A stretch of DNA of 64,000 nt from Ceratopteris richardii. Its lineage: Eukaryota > Streptophyta > Polypodiopsida > Polypodiales > Pteridaceae. Location of the stretch: assembly GCA_020310875.1 (NCBI GenBank), contig CM035439.1, forward strand, positions 142,174,139-142,238,138, written 5' to 3'. Made by a program: the position numbers and the translations under genes. The notes below the pieces were generated by a model. That model was not told where the DNA came from and made no database searches. It saw only the letters and a list, made by a program, of their open reading frames with translations. Each line of letters opens with the position of its first letter. Position 1 is the first letter of the stretch. This document shows positions 33,665 through 45,365 of this stretch, in pieces.

Positions 33665-35997
33665 TGTGAAGAGATGGATAGGTATGTGCTTGAAGATGAA
33701 GAGGTGTTGCAAAATCCTTGATCTACACCAACCAAATGAACTCCAGGAGTATATGGTGGGTCCTTTTAGCTTGCCAATGGATGTATTAGACACCCTATGT
33801 ACCTTGGAAGATCACTCTCAAAAAGATGGGTCAATATAGATAAGTTGGAGTTACCTGAGAGGTGAAGAACTTGCTATTTTGGTTCATACACATGTCCAGT
33901 GTTTTGTATAATTCTCTGAGCACAACAACAATTAGCTTAATTCCTTTTGGGGAAGTCTAGTTAACTTAAAGAGCTAACTTTCAAGAGTAATATCATAAAA
34001 AATAATGAGCCATGTTGGTGTAATTTGCAAGCCTACACATTTGGCTCAAAGGATGCATTAAAGTCTACACATAATGAAGAAGCATAGGAACATATGCTAG
34101 TGGCTAATTACCACTTTACCTCATTGTAAAATTCAAATTGACTTGGAATCTTTGTTAATCACCTACCAAAATGAGTCGTGGAAAAGGTAGCTCATTTGAT
34201 TGAAGGAATATCTCCAAGCATTTAGGAGCTTGATCATAGGGATCCAAAATTTGAATTTGAATTCAAATCTTTGTTCATTACATATAAAAAGTGAATATGA
34301 AAAGTCGTGGTGTGAGAGATCATTCCCGAGCCTCATTCTACTGATTTTGAGTGTGTGTGAGGACTATACTATAGCCTACACCTCTCTACACCATTAGGCA
34401 ATGTTGTTCATGCCAATGGGATTGTATACAAGTGTTCATTAATAGATACATTTATATCATTCATCTCTGAGTTCTCTGTTAGTCTACTCAAAAGTCTGTC
34501 AACTTGTCAAGGACATATCTCGGTCAATTCTTCACCAAATCAAGTGATTCAAAGCTTGTTGGATTCAGCTCAAAGTCATCTACATTCTCTCAAAGGTTGA
34601 AGTGATTCTATTCAGCCATTTCAGAGAAATCGGCATCGAGGTGCACTCTGGTCATTTTTTGCTACAGTCCTAAAAAGTCGGGGGTATAGCTAAACTTGCT
34701 AAATTGATTTCTCTTAGCATAGTTTATCTTTTCACATCATTCCACTTGAAAATGGTAGCTGACTAATCTAATTAAATACCCCTAGAAGGAATTTTATCAA
34801 TTTCTAATGTGTTGGTCACACTAAGCAAAACATTCAGCAGGTATGAAGACATAAATAGAAGGTTTTCTTGAGTTTGTGAACTTCAAAGTTATCTGTTTTG
34901 GTTCAATCATTACACACATCACTTCCAAAGTACATAGGCCATTTTTTGGTGTTATTGGAAAGCTAAGAAGGTCTACTTATCAACTCTGAAGCAAAAGAGG
35001 GCTGGTACAAAGCAGGTTTAGCAGTACCTACTCAATCTCTTGGATCATCCATCCATCTTTCCCAACAAGCCACACATTGAGAAAGATGTTTAACAAGTGA
35101 TGACATCATCTTGATTTTCATGGGTTGCTATAGTAATGAGACCAAAGAGCCGAAAAATGAACATAACTCCCGATTTAAGAATCTAATGATTATGAAAATT
35201 TTTATTCTTATACTAGACAGTATGTTGAATCCAACAAGCTTTAAATCATTGAATTTGGGTAAGTACACACTGAGAAACAGCTTTGACACGATGAGTAAAA
35301 AAGTCGGGTACTTGATAGAGAAGTGAAAATGAACAGACAGTGTTGACTTCAACTGAACATAACTGAAGATTGCAATACCCAAATGAAATGAAAATTGGTG
35401 AGCATATAGTAGACTTATAGAGCTAACTTTACCAAGTTAAATCACTAAAAATAATGCACCAAGCTCAGCGAAACCATCTCTGCAATATGACTGAGAAAAC
35501 TGAGAGATATGGCTGTGAGTAGTACACTTCACAAGAACATGGAAATATGAACTCAAATGATCATGAAAATGAAAGTATATTGCTTGTACAATACAATGGA
35601 CTTACTGATACATATGTGTGCCTTGGAATCACACCTTGATATGGTATAAAGCTCAGAACTTGGAGGTCTTCACATAGGTCTCTCTAACCACGACTAAAAC
35701 TGCCATCTATTTATAGTTGAGTTTGGGAGGCTAACTTCCCTCATTAACTCTCCAATCAATTAGTGATTGATTTGATTCTGTACCTACCACAAATCACAAG
35801 TTCGTGGCTCCTCTTCCTTTTTTGATCAAGTGGACTCAACCACTTAAGATTCTTTCACTTTTACATTAAGTAAAGTCTTCAAAAGTTATAAGAGGTAGTT
35901 CACAAGTGAACTTTACATTGTCTTCATTTTAAGCCTTCTTCTATGACTTTGGTGGACTCAATCCAATACTTAGGCTTGTCATAGACTTGCTCCAACA
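33665..35997 (-). repeat. C7: 3' LTR, 1273 bp plus a 1060-bp insertion
   Basis: On the minus strand it starts TGTTGGAGCAAG at 35997 and ends TTCACA at 33665. Removing the solo LTR and its duplication leaves 1273 bp, close to the 1275 bp of the C8 LTRs. The promoter TATA (CTATAAATAG) lies near 35712-35721. Confidence 0.92.
34013..35067 (+). repeat. Solo LTR inserted in the C7 3' LTR, 1055 bp
   Basis: It begins TGTTGGTGTAATTTG and ends TTTCCCAACA, so it has TG...CA ends with a TGTTGG/CCAACA inverted pair. It is flanked by a perfect AGCCA duplication (34008-34012 and 35068-35072) and is absent from the matching position in the C7 5' LTR (near 40470). No coding sequence is inside. A TATAAAAAG element lies near 34283. 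Orientation is judged from that element and is uncertain. No other member of this family is in the window. Confidence 0.85.
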
Positions 35998-36012
35998 GCT
36001 CCCCCTCAAGCC
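35998..36012 (-). other. C7: polypurine tract
   Basis: The minus strand reads CTTGAGGGGGAGC immediately before the TGTTGGAGC start of the 3' LTR. It is the same tract as in C8. Confidence 0.85.
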
Positions 36013-36029
36013 AAGTATGCTTGAGGTCT

Positions 36030-39000
36030 TCAATCTTCCAAGATTACCTGTAAACCAATCATAGCCTTGAATTTGCAAAGCTTTGTACGATCCAATGCTT
36101 TGGTTAGAATGTCTGCACATTGTTGATGAGTGGACACATATGATATTTGAATCTCTTTGCTTAGAACCTTCTCTTGTACATAGTGATAATGAACTTCACT
36201 ATGTTTAGTCCTTGCATGAAAAATAGGATTAGCAGCCAAATGAATAGAACTCACATTGTCACCATAAATAGTTGGAGTTCCAAACTCCAAAAGATCTTTG
36301 AATAATGTCTTTATCCACATAGCTTCTCGTGTAGCTATGGCAAGACCTCTATATTCAGCTTCAGTAGAAGAGAGAGAAATTGTGGGTTGCTTCTTGGATG
36401 ACCATGAAATAAGATTTGAACCTGCAAAGGTAAGATAACCTGAAGTGCTCCTTCTATCTTCCTTGGAGCCAGCCCAATCTGCATCAAAAAATAGCTTCAA
36501 ACCTAAATCAAATACATAAGGATAATAAAGTCCTTCATTTATGGTTCCTTTGAGATACTTGAGAATCCTTTTGGCAGCATCCATGTGTGGTATCCTTGGT
36601 GTGTGCATAAATTGACTTAGCACACTCACACTGTAACATATATCTACTCTTGTCAATGTGGCATAGTTGAGACTACCCACTAGACTTTGATATGATGTGA
36701 TGTCCTCTATGAGTTCACCTTCATGTGAGCTCAATTTGTGATTGACCTCCATTGGAGTACCTGCAATCTTACAATCTTGCATCTTGAATTTTGCCAACAT
36801 GTCCTTAATGTACTTTCTTTGAGTGAGAAACAAACCATGATCTTTGTAGACAACTTCCAAGCCTAGGAAGTAGGTAAGTGAACCCAAATCACTTATCTTG
36901 AACTCTTCTCTCATCGAATCTTTGATCTTCTTCATACCATCTGCAGCATTTCTTATCAATATACTATCATCTACATATACACATAGGTAGATGATCTCAG
37001 AGTTACTCTTTTTAATAAAGAGTGAAGGATCTTCCTTGCTTGGTTGAAACCTTTGTCCTGCAAGAATGAAACAAGCCTGAAATTCCAAGCTCTTGGAGCT
37101 TGCTTGAGACCATACAATGCTTTATTAAGTTTACACACATAATCAGGATAAACTTGATTCTCAAAACCAGGTGGCTGTGCCATATATACCTCTTCTGTTA
37201 TCCAACCATTCAAGAATGCATTCTTTACATCTAGTTGAAGTATCTTCCAATTCTTGGAAGAGGCGATACTAAGCAAAACCCTAATAGTAGGCATCTCTGC
37301 CACAGGAGAGAAGCTCTCCTCATAATCAATTCCTTGAGTTTGTGCAAAGCCTTTTTCTACAAGCCTTGCCTTATACCTGTTAATGGAACCATCAGAATTC
37401 TTCTTGAGTTTATAGACCCATCTTGAGCCTATTACCTTCATGGATGAAGTCTTCGGCACCAAATCCCAAGTGTTGTTTTCCCAAGTGCCTCTTCAAATGA
37501 TGATGGCTCCTCTTGGTTTATATCATGTGCTATTTAGATAGAATGTTTAGTTACTAATGAGGTGTCAAACCCATACCTTTTTGGTTTTTTCTTTTCCCTC
37601 ATAGATCTTCTTAGGCCATGATGTGATGATTCTGCCTCATGTCCAAGTTCCTGCAATTTTGCTTTACCTTTAGACTTCCATGTTTTGATCTTTTCCATCT
37701 GAGATTCTTCATCATCCTCCGAGGTGTCTTGTTCTTCAATCTTTGGTTGTTCTCTACCAAGCTTTGGAAAATCTTCTTGAAGATCATATTTTAAATTGAT
37801 CTTCCTGCATGAATCTTCATACCATGAATTATTTTCATCAAAAACTACATCTCTGCTTACCAAGAATCCTTTGTTGGTAGCATTGTATAACCTGTAGCCC
37901 TTTTGATTGTTGTCATATCCAATAAATACACACCTTTTTTCCTTTGGATCCATCTTGCCTCTAACCTGTGAAGGAACATGAGCAAAAGCAATACATCCAA
38001 AAATTTTACAATGATCTAAGCTTGGTCTTCTTCCATTCCAAGCCTCATATGGAGTCATCCCATCAAGGGATTTTGAAGGCAACTGTTAATCAAGTAAGTG
38101 GTTGTAGATACAGCCTCAACCCATAGATAATTAGGTAAATGCTTTTCATTTAACATGGACCTTGCAGCTTCAACAATTGTCCTATTCCTCCTTTCTGCCA
38201 CTCCATTTTGCTCAGGAGTGTACCTTGTAGTTACCTCTCTTTTGATTCCTCTTTCTTGAAGAAAAGAATCAAACTCATGGGAGAATTATTCTCCCCCTCC
38301 ATCTGACCTTAGCCTATTTAGTGATTTACCTGTTTGATTCTCCACAAGCCAAATAAAGGAGACATAATACCTTGATCAAGATATTGAAGCTTCCTTGCTA
38401 GGTCCCCATACATCTGTATGAACCAACTCCAAGAGATCTCCATGCATATAACCTTTCTTCATGAATGGTAACCTGTGAGACTTTCCAAATTGACATGCAC
38501 TACACTTATAAATCATATGTTGTTTTGACAAATTAGGGAGTCCAAGTACACTTTGGTCCCTGCAAATTTTATTTAATGACCTTTCACCAATATGTGCTAA
38601 CCTTTTGTGCCATACTTCCAATTATGTGAGTGTCTGACTACCATAATTAAAGAGAGCAATGTTTCTAGTGTCTTGTAATTCAAATGTGAACAATCTACCT
38701 GTCTTTTCACCTTTTGCAATTCTTCTGAATCCTTGACTTGGATCTTCAACAAATGCTCCTGCTTTTGTGAACCTGACTTTCAACCCTTTCTCTACTATCT
38801 GCCCAACACTTATCAAATTCTTTGTAATGGTAGGGACATAGAGTACCTTACTGAGTAGGTTGATGTTTCCATCAGGTGCTTTGACATTGCCGATTCTCTC
38901 CACATGATGTCTTGTGTCATCTCTTGTTTGTACCTCATGCTTATTCCTTGGATCTTCTAAATCTGATAGGAGTGCCACATTTCTTGCCACATGATTTGAA

Positions 39001-40115
39001 CAACCTGAATCTATGTAGAAAACATGCTCATCAGATTTACCTTGTGGCATAGCCATGTTCATGATCAATAATGAATCCTCTTTGTTTGAGTCTTCTGTGT
39101 AGTTATTGAAGTCTCTCCTTCCTTTGTAGCCTCCTTGATAGTTTGAATGATTGTAGTTGTTGTAGTTGCCATGATAATTGTTGAACCTTCCTCTTGAGTA
39201 GCCATAACTTCCTCTATTGTATCCTCTGCCTCTTTGATTCCTAGAATTCCTAAAGCAATTTTCAGTTGTATGATTAGTTAATCCACAAATAGAACATGAG
39301 TTGGAGTCTTGGGATCTCCCCCTGCCTTGTCTACCTCCTCTTCCTCTACCTCTGCCATGTCTTCCTCTACCTCCATAGTTAGCTTGATATGTACCTGCTT
39401 CATCATCCACTTTCTTTGCCTTTCCTTTGTTATCTTTGGACTTGCTTTTATCAGTGTATAAAGCTGAAGATTGATTACCTTTAGAGCTTTCTCCATTTTT
39501 GATAAGCTTTGCCTCTTGATTAAGTAGTTGTCCAATGAGTGTATTGAAATCAGGTACATGCATGTCCATGTACAGATCCATAGATGTGGTGAATGCTTCC
39601 CACTTGTCATCTGCCTTCAAGCCATTGATAACCTGCCTTACAATTTGCTCTTCATCTATTACCTCTCCAATGCTTCCCAACTCATCTACTATGTCCTTGA
39701 GCTTTGTGACAAAATCAGTCACATTTTGTTTGGGAGCCTTCTTGAGAGTTGTGAAATCCAGCCATAGTTGATGCTTCCTAGCTTTAGTACTTGAAGAGAA
39801 GAAAGCTTCAAGTGCATCCCACACTTCCTGAGATGTCTTACAACTTCTAATGTGAGGCAACAAAAAATCTGAGATAGAGTTGAGGAGATAAGACCTTGCA
39901 AGTGCATCCTTGGAGCACCATGTGCTCAATCTTTCTTGCTCTTCTTGTGTTGGTTGACTTTTGTTCTTGAAACTTGGCATAACTTCATCTCCAGCCACAT
40001 AACCATATAAACTTCTACCTTGGAGATAAGCTTCCATTCTTAATGACCAAGCTGAGTAATTACCTCTATCCAATTTGTCAATTGATGAAGGAAATCCATC
40101 TACCATGTTGTCCAA
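36030..40115 (-). pseudogene. C7: Ty1/copia gag-pol, broken
   Basis: Gag starts MDNMVDGFPSSIDKLDRGNY at 40115. One frame of 497 codons (40115-38622) covers Gag, the knuckle CSICGLTNHTTENC and a protease with intact YIDSGCSNHV. After a stop, 38621-38376 has the zinc region (HKRLAHIGERSLNKICRD; CSACQFGKSH). The integrase then has a deletion at about 38350: SRYYVSFI joins directly to LVENQTGK, removing about 27 residues of the core. The linker and RT start (38082-37534; 37462-36971) and RT C-terminus-RNase H (37088-36030) are in different frames, with a frameshift near 37030. The RT box reads YVDDSILI and RNase H has FDADWAGSKEDRRSTSGY. Confidence 0.9.
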
Positions 40116-40119
40116 CCTT

Positions 40120-40131
40120 GCCCTGATACCA
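40120..40131 (-). other. C7: primer binding site, one mismatch
   Basis: The minus strand reads TGGTATCAGGGC, the tRNA-iMet site with one A-to-G change, one base from the LTR end. Confidence 0.85.
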
Positions 40132-40132
40132 T

Positions 40133-41336
40133 TGTGATGAGATGGATAGGTATGTGTTTGAAGATGAAGAGGTGTTGTAAAATCCTTGATCTACACCAGC
40201 CAAATGAACTCCAGGAGTATATGCTGCGCCCTTTTAGCTTGCCAATGGATGTATTAGACACCCTATGTACCTTGGAAGATCACTCTCAAAAAGATAGGTC
40301 ACTACAGATAAGTTGGAGTTAGCTCAGAGGTGAAGAACTTGCTATTTTGGTTCATACACATGTCCAGTGTTTTGTATAATTCTCTGAGCACAGTAGAAAT
40401 TAGCTTAATTCCTTTTGGGGAAGTCTAGTTAACTTAAAGAGCTAACTTTCAAGAGTAATCTCATAAAAAATAATGAGCCACACATTGAAAGATGTTTAAC
40501 ATAACTCCCAATTTAAGAATCTAATGATTATGAAAACTTTTATTCTTATACTAGACAGTATGTTGAATCCAACAAGCTTTAAATCATTGAATTTGGGTGA
40601 GTACACACTGAGAAACAGCTCTAACACGATGAGTAAAAAAGTCGGGTCCCTGACAGAGAAGTGAAAATGAACAGACAATGTTGACTTCAACTGAACATAA
40701 CTGAAGATTGCAATACCCAAATGAAATGAAAATTGGTGAGCATATATCAGACTTATAGAGCTAACTTTACCAAGTTAAATCACTGAAAATAATGCACCAA
40801 GCTCAGAGAAACCATCTCTGCAATCTGACTACGAAAACTGAGAGATATGGCAGTGAGTAGTACACTTCACAAAGACATGGAAATATGAACTCAAATGATC
40901 ATGAAAATGAAAGTATATTGCTTGTACAATACAATGGACTTACTGATACATATGTGTGCCTTGGAATCACACCTTGATATGGCATAAAGCTCAGCTCTTG
41001 GAGGTCTTCACATAGGTCTCTCTAACCACAACTAAAACTGCCATCTATTTATAGTTGAGTTTGGGAGGCTGACTTCCCTCAATCACTCTCCAATCACTTA
41101 GTGATTGATTTGATTCTCTACCTACCACGAATCACGAGTCCGTGGCTCCTCTTTCCTTTTTTGATCAAGTGGACTCAACCACTTAAGATTCTTTCACTTT
41201 TACATTAAGTAAAGTCTTCAAAAGTTACAAGAGGTAGTTCACAAGTGAACTTTACATTGTCTTCATTTTAAGGCTTCTTCTATGACTTTGGTGGACTCAA
41301 GCCAATACTTAGGCTTGGCATAGACTTGCTCCAACA
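40133..41336 (-). repeat. C7: 5' LTR, 1204 bp
   Basis: It begins TGTTGGAGCAAG at 41336 on the minus strand and ends in CA at 40133. It lacks about 69 bp present in the 3' LTR (35099-35170 region). In the 3' LTR that segment lies between two copies of AAC, so the loss looks like a short-repeat deletion. The promoter TATA lies near 41047-41056. Confidence 0.9.
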
Positions 41337-41341
41337 TGCAT

Positions 41342-42579
41342 AACACAATAAACTACACCATTAGAGCACTCCAAATCATCATAAGGAACCCAAAAACTTG
41401 CATTTTTTTAGTCTATCACAAAAGACACCATCTATCGCGATAGACGGGCCCACACAACAGAAACCATCTATCGCGATAGACACCGTCTATCGTGACAGTC
41501 ACCGTCTATCACGATAGACACCATCTATCATGACAAACAGGACCCCACGATAGACACCATCTATCGCGACAGACACCATCTATCGCGATAGACACTCGTC
41601 TATCACGACAGAGAGCCCCCGCGACAGTCACCGTCTATTGTGACAGACCCATCTATCACGACAGACACACCTCCATGATAGACACCATCTATCGTGATAG
41701 ACACCCATCTATCGCAATAGATAGACCCCCACAACAGTCATCATCTATCGCGAAAGACACCGTCTATCGCAATAGACAAGCATTTTTGGCAAAAATTAAG
41801 GTGGTATTTTTTTGAAAAATTTGAGCTAATTTTGGGCATATTTGCACACTCAGTTATCCATACAATTACAAAGGCCTTAGAAAAATGCACTAAATTATGA
41901 AAGGTCCTGTTTGCTTTTTTTAACCCCCTGAACCCTGAACTGTCATAACTTTTTCATATGAAATCTGTTTTTTGAGCTCTAGAGCTCGTTGATTTTCAGA
42001 TAGCTTAAATTGAAGTTGACCCATCGTGGGGTAGGTACACCAAGGGAGCTCTAAAATATTTTTTTTTGGCAATACAAAAGGGGGAAAAAGGGTCATTAAA
42101 AGTGTCTAAAGTAAATTTTCTATCAATTAGAGATAAAAGCATGAGCTAAACTTGGAATTTTTACAGGATCATTGAGAGCTCTTGGAGAGACCGAAGCAAA
42201 GTGCTAGTGTGTGCAAGCTTGGGAACGTGCTTCCTGGGCAGACAAGTGCAACAAAGAGAAGCTACTTGAGGTTGGAAGATCTCTCAAGCCCCTTAGTCCA
42301 TTCCTAGCTTAGGCTAAGTGCGAGTAGTTGTCTTGATTGACTAGGGGTACGATAGGAACCTTCAAGTTCTAAGAACCATTAAATTCTCAAGTCCAAGCAT
42401 AGAGTTAATTGCAGTCAAGGGACAACCTAAAAAAAAAACAAAGAATTTAATCTAATTAGATGAAGAACATCAAGTGCAAAAAAAATTGAAGTACTCCTTA
42501 CGATGCATAGTCAAAGACAAGGAAATACATCATAAAGAAATTAAAAGAGGCAAGTGATTGATATCAAGGAACCAACAAC
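41342..42579 (+). other. G5: leader, second part, with palindromic array
   Basis: Long non-coding leader upstream of gag. It holds the repeat array at 41408-41785 and then a block (41918-41965: AACCCCCTGAACCCTGAACT, CATAACTTTTTCATATGAAA) that is conserved in the G6 leader (minus strand near 56010-55965). The remainder to gag has A-rich runs near 42430 and 42478 and no recognised feature. Confidence 0.65.
41408..41785 (+). repeat. Tandem palindromic array, TCTATCGCGATAGA-type unit
   Basis: About 20 degenerate units of 18-30 bp of the form CACCRTCTATCGCGATAGA. The perfect unit core TCTATCGCGATAGA is a 14-base palindrome. Unit spacing is irregular and there are no unique spacers of constant length, so it is not a CRISPR array. 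Confidence 0.88.
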
Positions 42580-43508
42580 GTGGTTGTACAAGGGGCATTG
42601 GGTCTAGTAGGGCATATGAACCTACGATCAGGAAGACACCTAGGGAGAGACCTTCGAAGTGTTAGATCATCGGAGGCTAGTGTCAACCACACCACTAGGT
42701 CTTGGGCCCAGCAGTTGAGTGATTATCCATACATTCTCAATTCAGAAATGAGTGACTCTAAGATGTCTTATAGCTTGAAAAGACCCATAGGTAGCTGACG
42801 AGTGGCATACCTAGAAAAACCAAAGGGTCCCTACAAGACTCAATTGGAAAATATCAAAACCAATCGATTAGGTGCTCACATCTATGAGGACTGTTTGAGA
42901 AGTGTTAGATCATCGGAGGCTAGCGTCAACCACACCACTAGGTCTTGGGCCCAGCAGTTGAGTGATTATCCATACATTCTCAATTCAGAAATGAGTGACT
43001 CTAAGATGTCTTATAGCTTGAAAAGACCCATAGGTAGTTGACGAGTGGCATACCTAGAAAAACCAAAGGGTCCCTACAAGACTCAATTGGAAAATATCAA
43101 AACCAATCGATTAGGTGCTCACATCTATGAGGACTGTTTGAGAAGATCTGTTCTCCAAATTAAAAAACCGGATCAACCATTGGACTAGAACACCCTGTAG
43201 TCAAGTTCGAAAATGGTTCAAACATAGATAAATAAGGAACAATGTATGTGGTCACGAGCCAGCTAGAAAGGAAAGATGAATTTGGCAACATAATCTGTGA
43301 GACCAAAATCAATGACATAGTGCAAGGGAACTTAGGAAAAGAGCCAAAAACCCCTCGAGGGGAATCGGTTCTGACTAGAATAATCACTCTATAGTGGGTT
43401 CCCCAAGATAGTAGGAGCATAGATTTGCTCTTGAATCGAGAGACGGGTGAGGATTTTTGGAGGTATAAGCCTGAGCAACCTAACAAAGTGGGAGCACTTA
43501 CCATCTAT
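42580..43508 (+). pseudogene. G5: gag N-terminal region with duplication
   Basis: Open pieces 42580-42798 and 42802-43041 encode the same motif twice (SWAQQLSDYPYILNSEMS; LKRPIGS then stop), caused by a 243-bp tandem duplication. After a frame change, a stretch near 43190-43300 (VKFENGSNIDK, GTMYVVTSQLERKDEFGN) resembles the G6 Gag N-terminus (VKYEDGVYMDKMGQIYVVTE). The frame then reaches the C8 insertion at 43508 (GEDFWRYKPEQPNKVGALT). Stops show that it is a pseudogene. Confidence 0.7.
42658..43143 (+). repeat. Two direct 243-bp copies
   Basis: Copies at 42658-42900 and 42901-43143 differ at two positions by eye (near 42675/42918 and 42795/43038). The period is 81 codons, so it is in frame. 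Confidence 0.93.
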
Positions 43509-44783
43509 TGTTGGAGCAAGTCTATGACAAGCCTAAGTATTGTCTTGAGTCCCACAAAGTTATAGAAGAAGCCTTAAAATGAAGACAATGTAAAGTTCAC
43601 TTGTGAACTACCTCTTGTAACTTTTGAAGAGTTTACTTGATGTAAAAGTAAGAGAATCTTAAGTGGTTGAGTCCACATGATCAAAAAGGGAAAGAGGAGC
43701 CACGAATTCGTGATTTGTGGTAGGTAGAGAATCAAATCAATCACTGATTGATTGGAGAGTGATTGAGGGAAGTTAGCCTCCCAAACTCAACTATAAATAG
43801 ATAGCAGTTTTAGTCGTGGTTAGAGAGACCTATGTGAAGACCTCCAAGAGCTGAGCTTTATGCCATATCAAGGTGTGATTCCAAGGCACACATATGTATC
43901 AGTAAGTCCATTCTATTGTACAAGCAATATACTTTCATTTTCATTATCATTTGGGTTCATATTTCCATGTTCTTCTGAAGTGTACTACTCACTACCATTA
44001 CTCTCAGTTTTTTTAGTCAGATTGCAGAGATGTTTTCTTTAAGCTTGGTGCATCATTTTCAGTGATTTCACTTGGTAAAGTTAGCTCTATAAGTCTACTA
44101 TATGCTCACAAATTTTAATGTTATTTGGATGTTATAATCTTCAGTTATGTTCATTTGAAGTCAACAGGGTCTGTTCATCTTCACTTCTCTCTCAGGTACC
44201 CGATTTTTTCACTCACCTTGTCAGAGCCATTTCGCAGTGGTTACTTATTCACATTCAGTGATTTAATTCTTGTTGGATTCCGCTTACTGTCTAGTACAAC
44301 CATAAGAATTTTCATAATCATTACATTCCTACATTTTGAGTTATGTTCATTTTTCTGCTCATTGGTCTCAAACTGTAGCAGCCCGTGAAAATCGAGATGA
44401 TGTCATCACTTGTTAAAACTCATTCTCAGTGTGTGGTTTATTATTTTTTATGAGATTACTCTTGAAAATTAGCTCTTTAAGTTAACTAGACTTCCCCAAG
44501 AGGAATTAAGCTAATTGCTGCTGTGCTCAGAGAATTATGCAAAACAATGGACAGGTGTATGAACCAAAATAGCAAGTTTTTCACCTCTGAGCTAACTCCA
44601 ACTTATCTGTTTTGATCTATCTTTTTGAGAGTGATCTTCCAAGGTACATAGGGTGTCTAATACATCCATTGGCAAGCTAAACGGGCCCACCATATACTCC
44701 TAGAGTTCATTTGGCTGGTGTAGATCAAGGATTTTGCAACACCTCTTCATCTTCAAGCACATACCTATCCATCTCTTCACAGT
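43509..44783 (+). repeat. C8: 5' LTR, 1275 bp, with promoter
   Basis: It begins TGTTGGAGCAAG and ends TTCACA, one base before the primer site. The TATA element CTATAAATAG is at 43791-43800. Confidence 0.93.
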
Positions 44784-44784
44784 G

Positions 44785-44796
44785 GTATCAGAGCAA
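44785..44796 (+). other. C8: primer binding site, tRNA-iMet type
   Basis: TGGTATCAGAGC follows the LTR after one G. Confidence 0.93.
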
Positions 44797-44798
44797 GG

Positions 44799-45365
44799 TT
44801 GGACAACATGGCAGATGGATTTCCTTCATCAATTGACAAATTGGACAGAGGTAACTACTCAGCTTGGTCATTAAGAATGGAAGCTTATTTCCAAGGTAGA
44901 AGTTATTATGGTTATGTGGTTGGAGATGAATTTATGTCAAGTTTCAGGAACAAAAGTCAACCAACACAAGAAGAGCAAGAAAGATTGAGCACATGGTGCT
45001 CCAAGGATGCACTTGCAAGGTCTTATCTCCTCAACTCTATCTCAGATTTTTTGTTGCCTCACATTAGAAGTTGTAAGACATCTCAGGAAGTGTGGGATGC
45101 ACTTGAAGCTTTCTTTTCTTCAAGTACCAAAGCTAGGAAGCATCAACTATGGCTGGATTTCACAACTCTCAAGAAGGCTCCACCAAACAAAATGTGACTG
45201 ATTTTGTCACAAAGCTCAAGGACATAGCAGATGAGTTGGGAAGCATTGGAGAGCTAATAGATGAAGAGCAAATTGTAAGGCAGGTCATCAATGGCTTGAA
45301 GGCAGATGACAAGTGGGAAGCATTCACCACAGCTATGGATTTGTACATGGACATGCATGTACCTG
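44799..45365 (+). pseudogene. C8: gag, 5' part, split by G6
   Basis: It starts MDNMADGFPSSIDKLDRGNY near 44808 and runs through Gag (RSCKTSQEVWDALEAFFSS) to a one-base frameshift near 45180 (KKAP then PNKM and stop; the original frame continues as NVTDFVTKLKDIADELGS). G6 is inserted after DMHVP at 45365. The continuation is at 58033. Confidence 0.9.

Larger units (their letters stand above)
33665..41336 (-). mobile_element. C7: Ty1/copia element with broken coding region
   Basis: Both LTRs, primer site, polypurine tract and a TGCAT duplication (33660-33664 and 41337-41341) are present. The 3' LTR is enlarged by a solo LTR, and the 5' LTR has lost about 69 bp. Stops, a frameshift and an integrase deletion make it non-autonomous. 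It is the same family as C8 and C4. Confidence 0.93.

Noticed and set aside
41408-41785. Palindromic repeats resembling a CRISPR array
   Set aside because: Units vary in length and sequence, there are no constant-length unique spacers or cas genes, and the setting is the leader of a plant Ty3 element.
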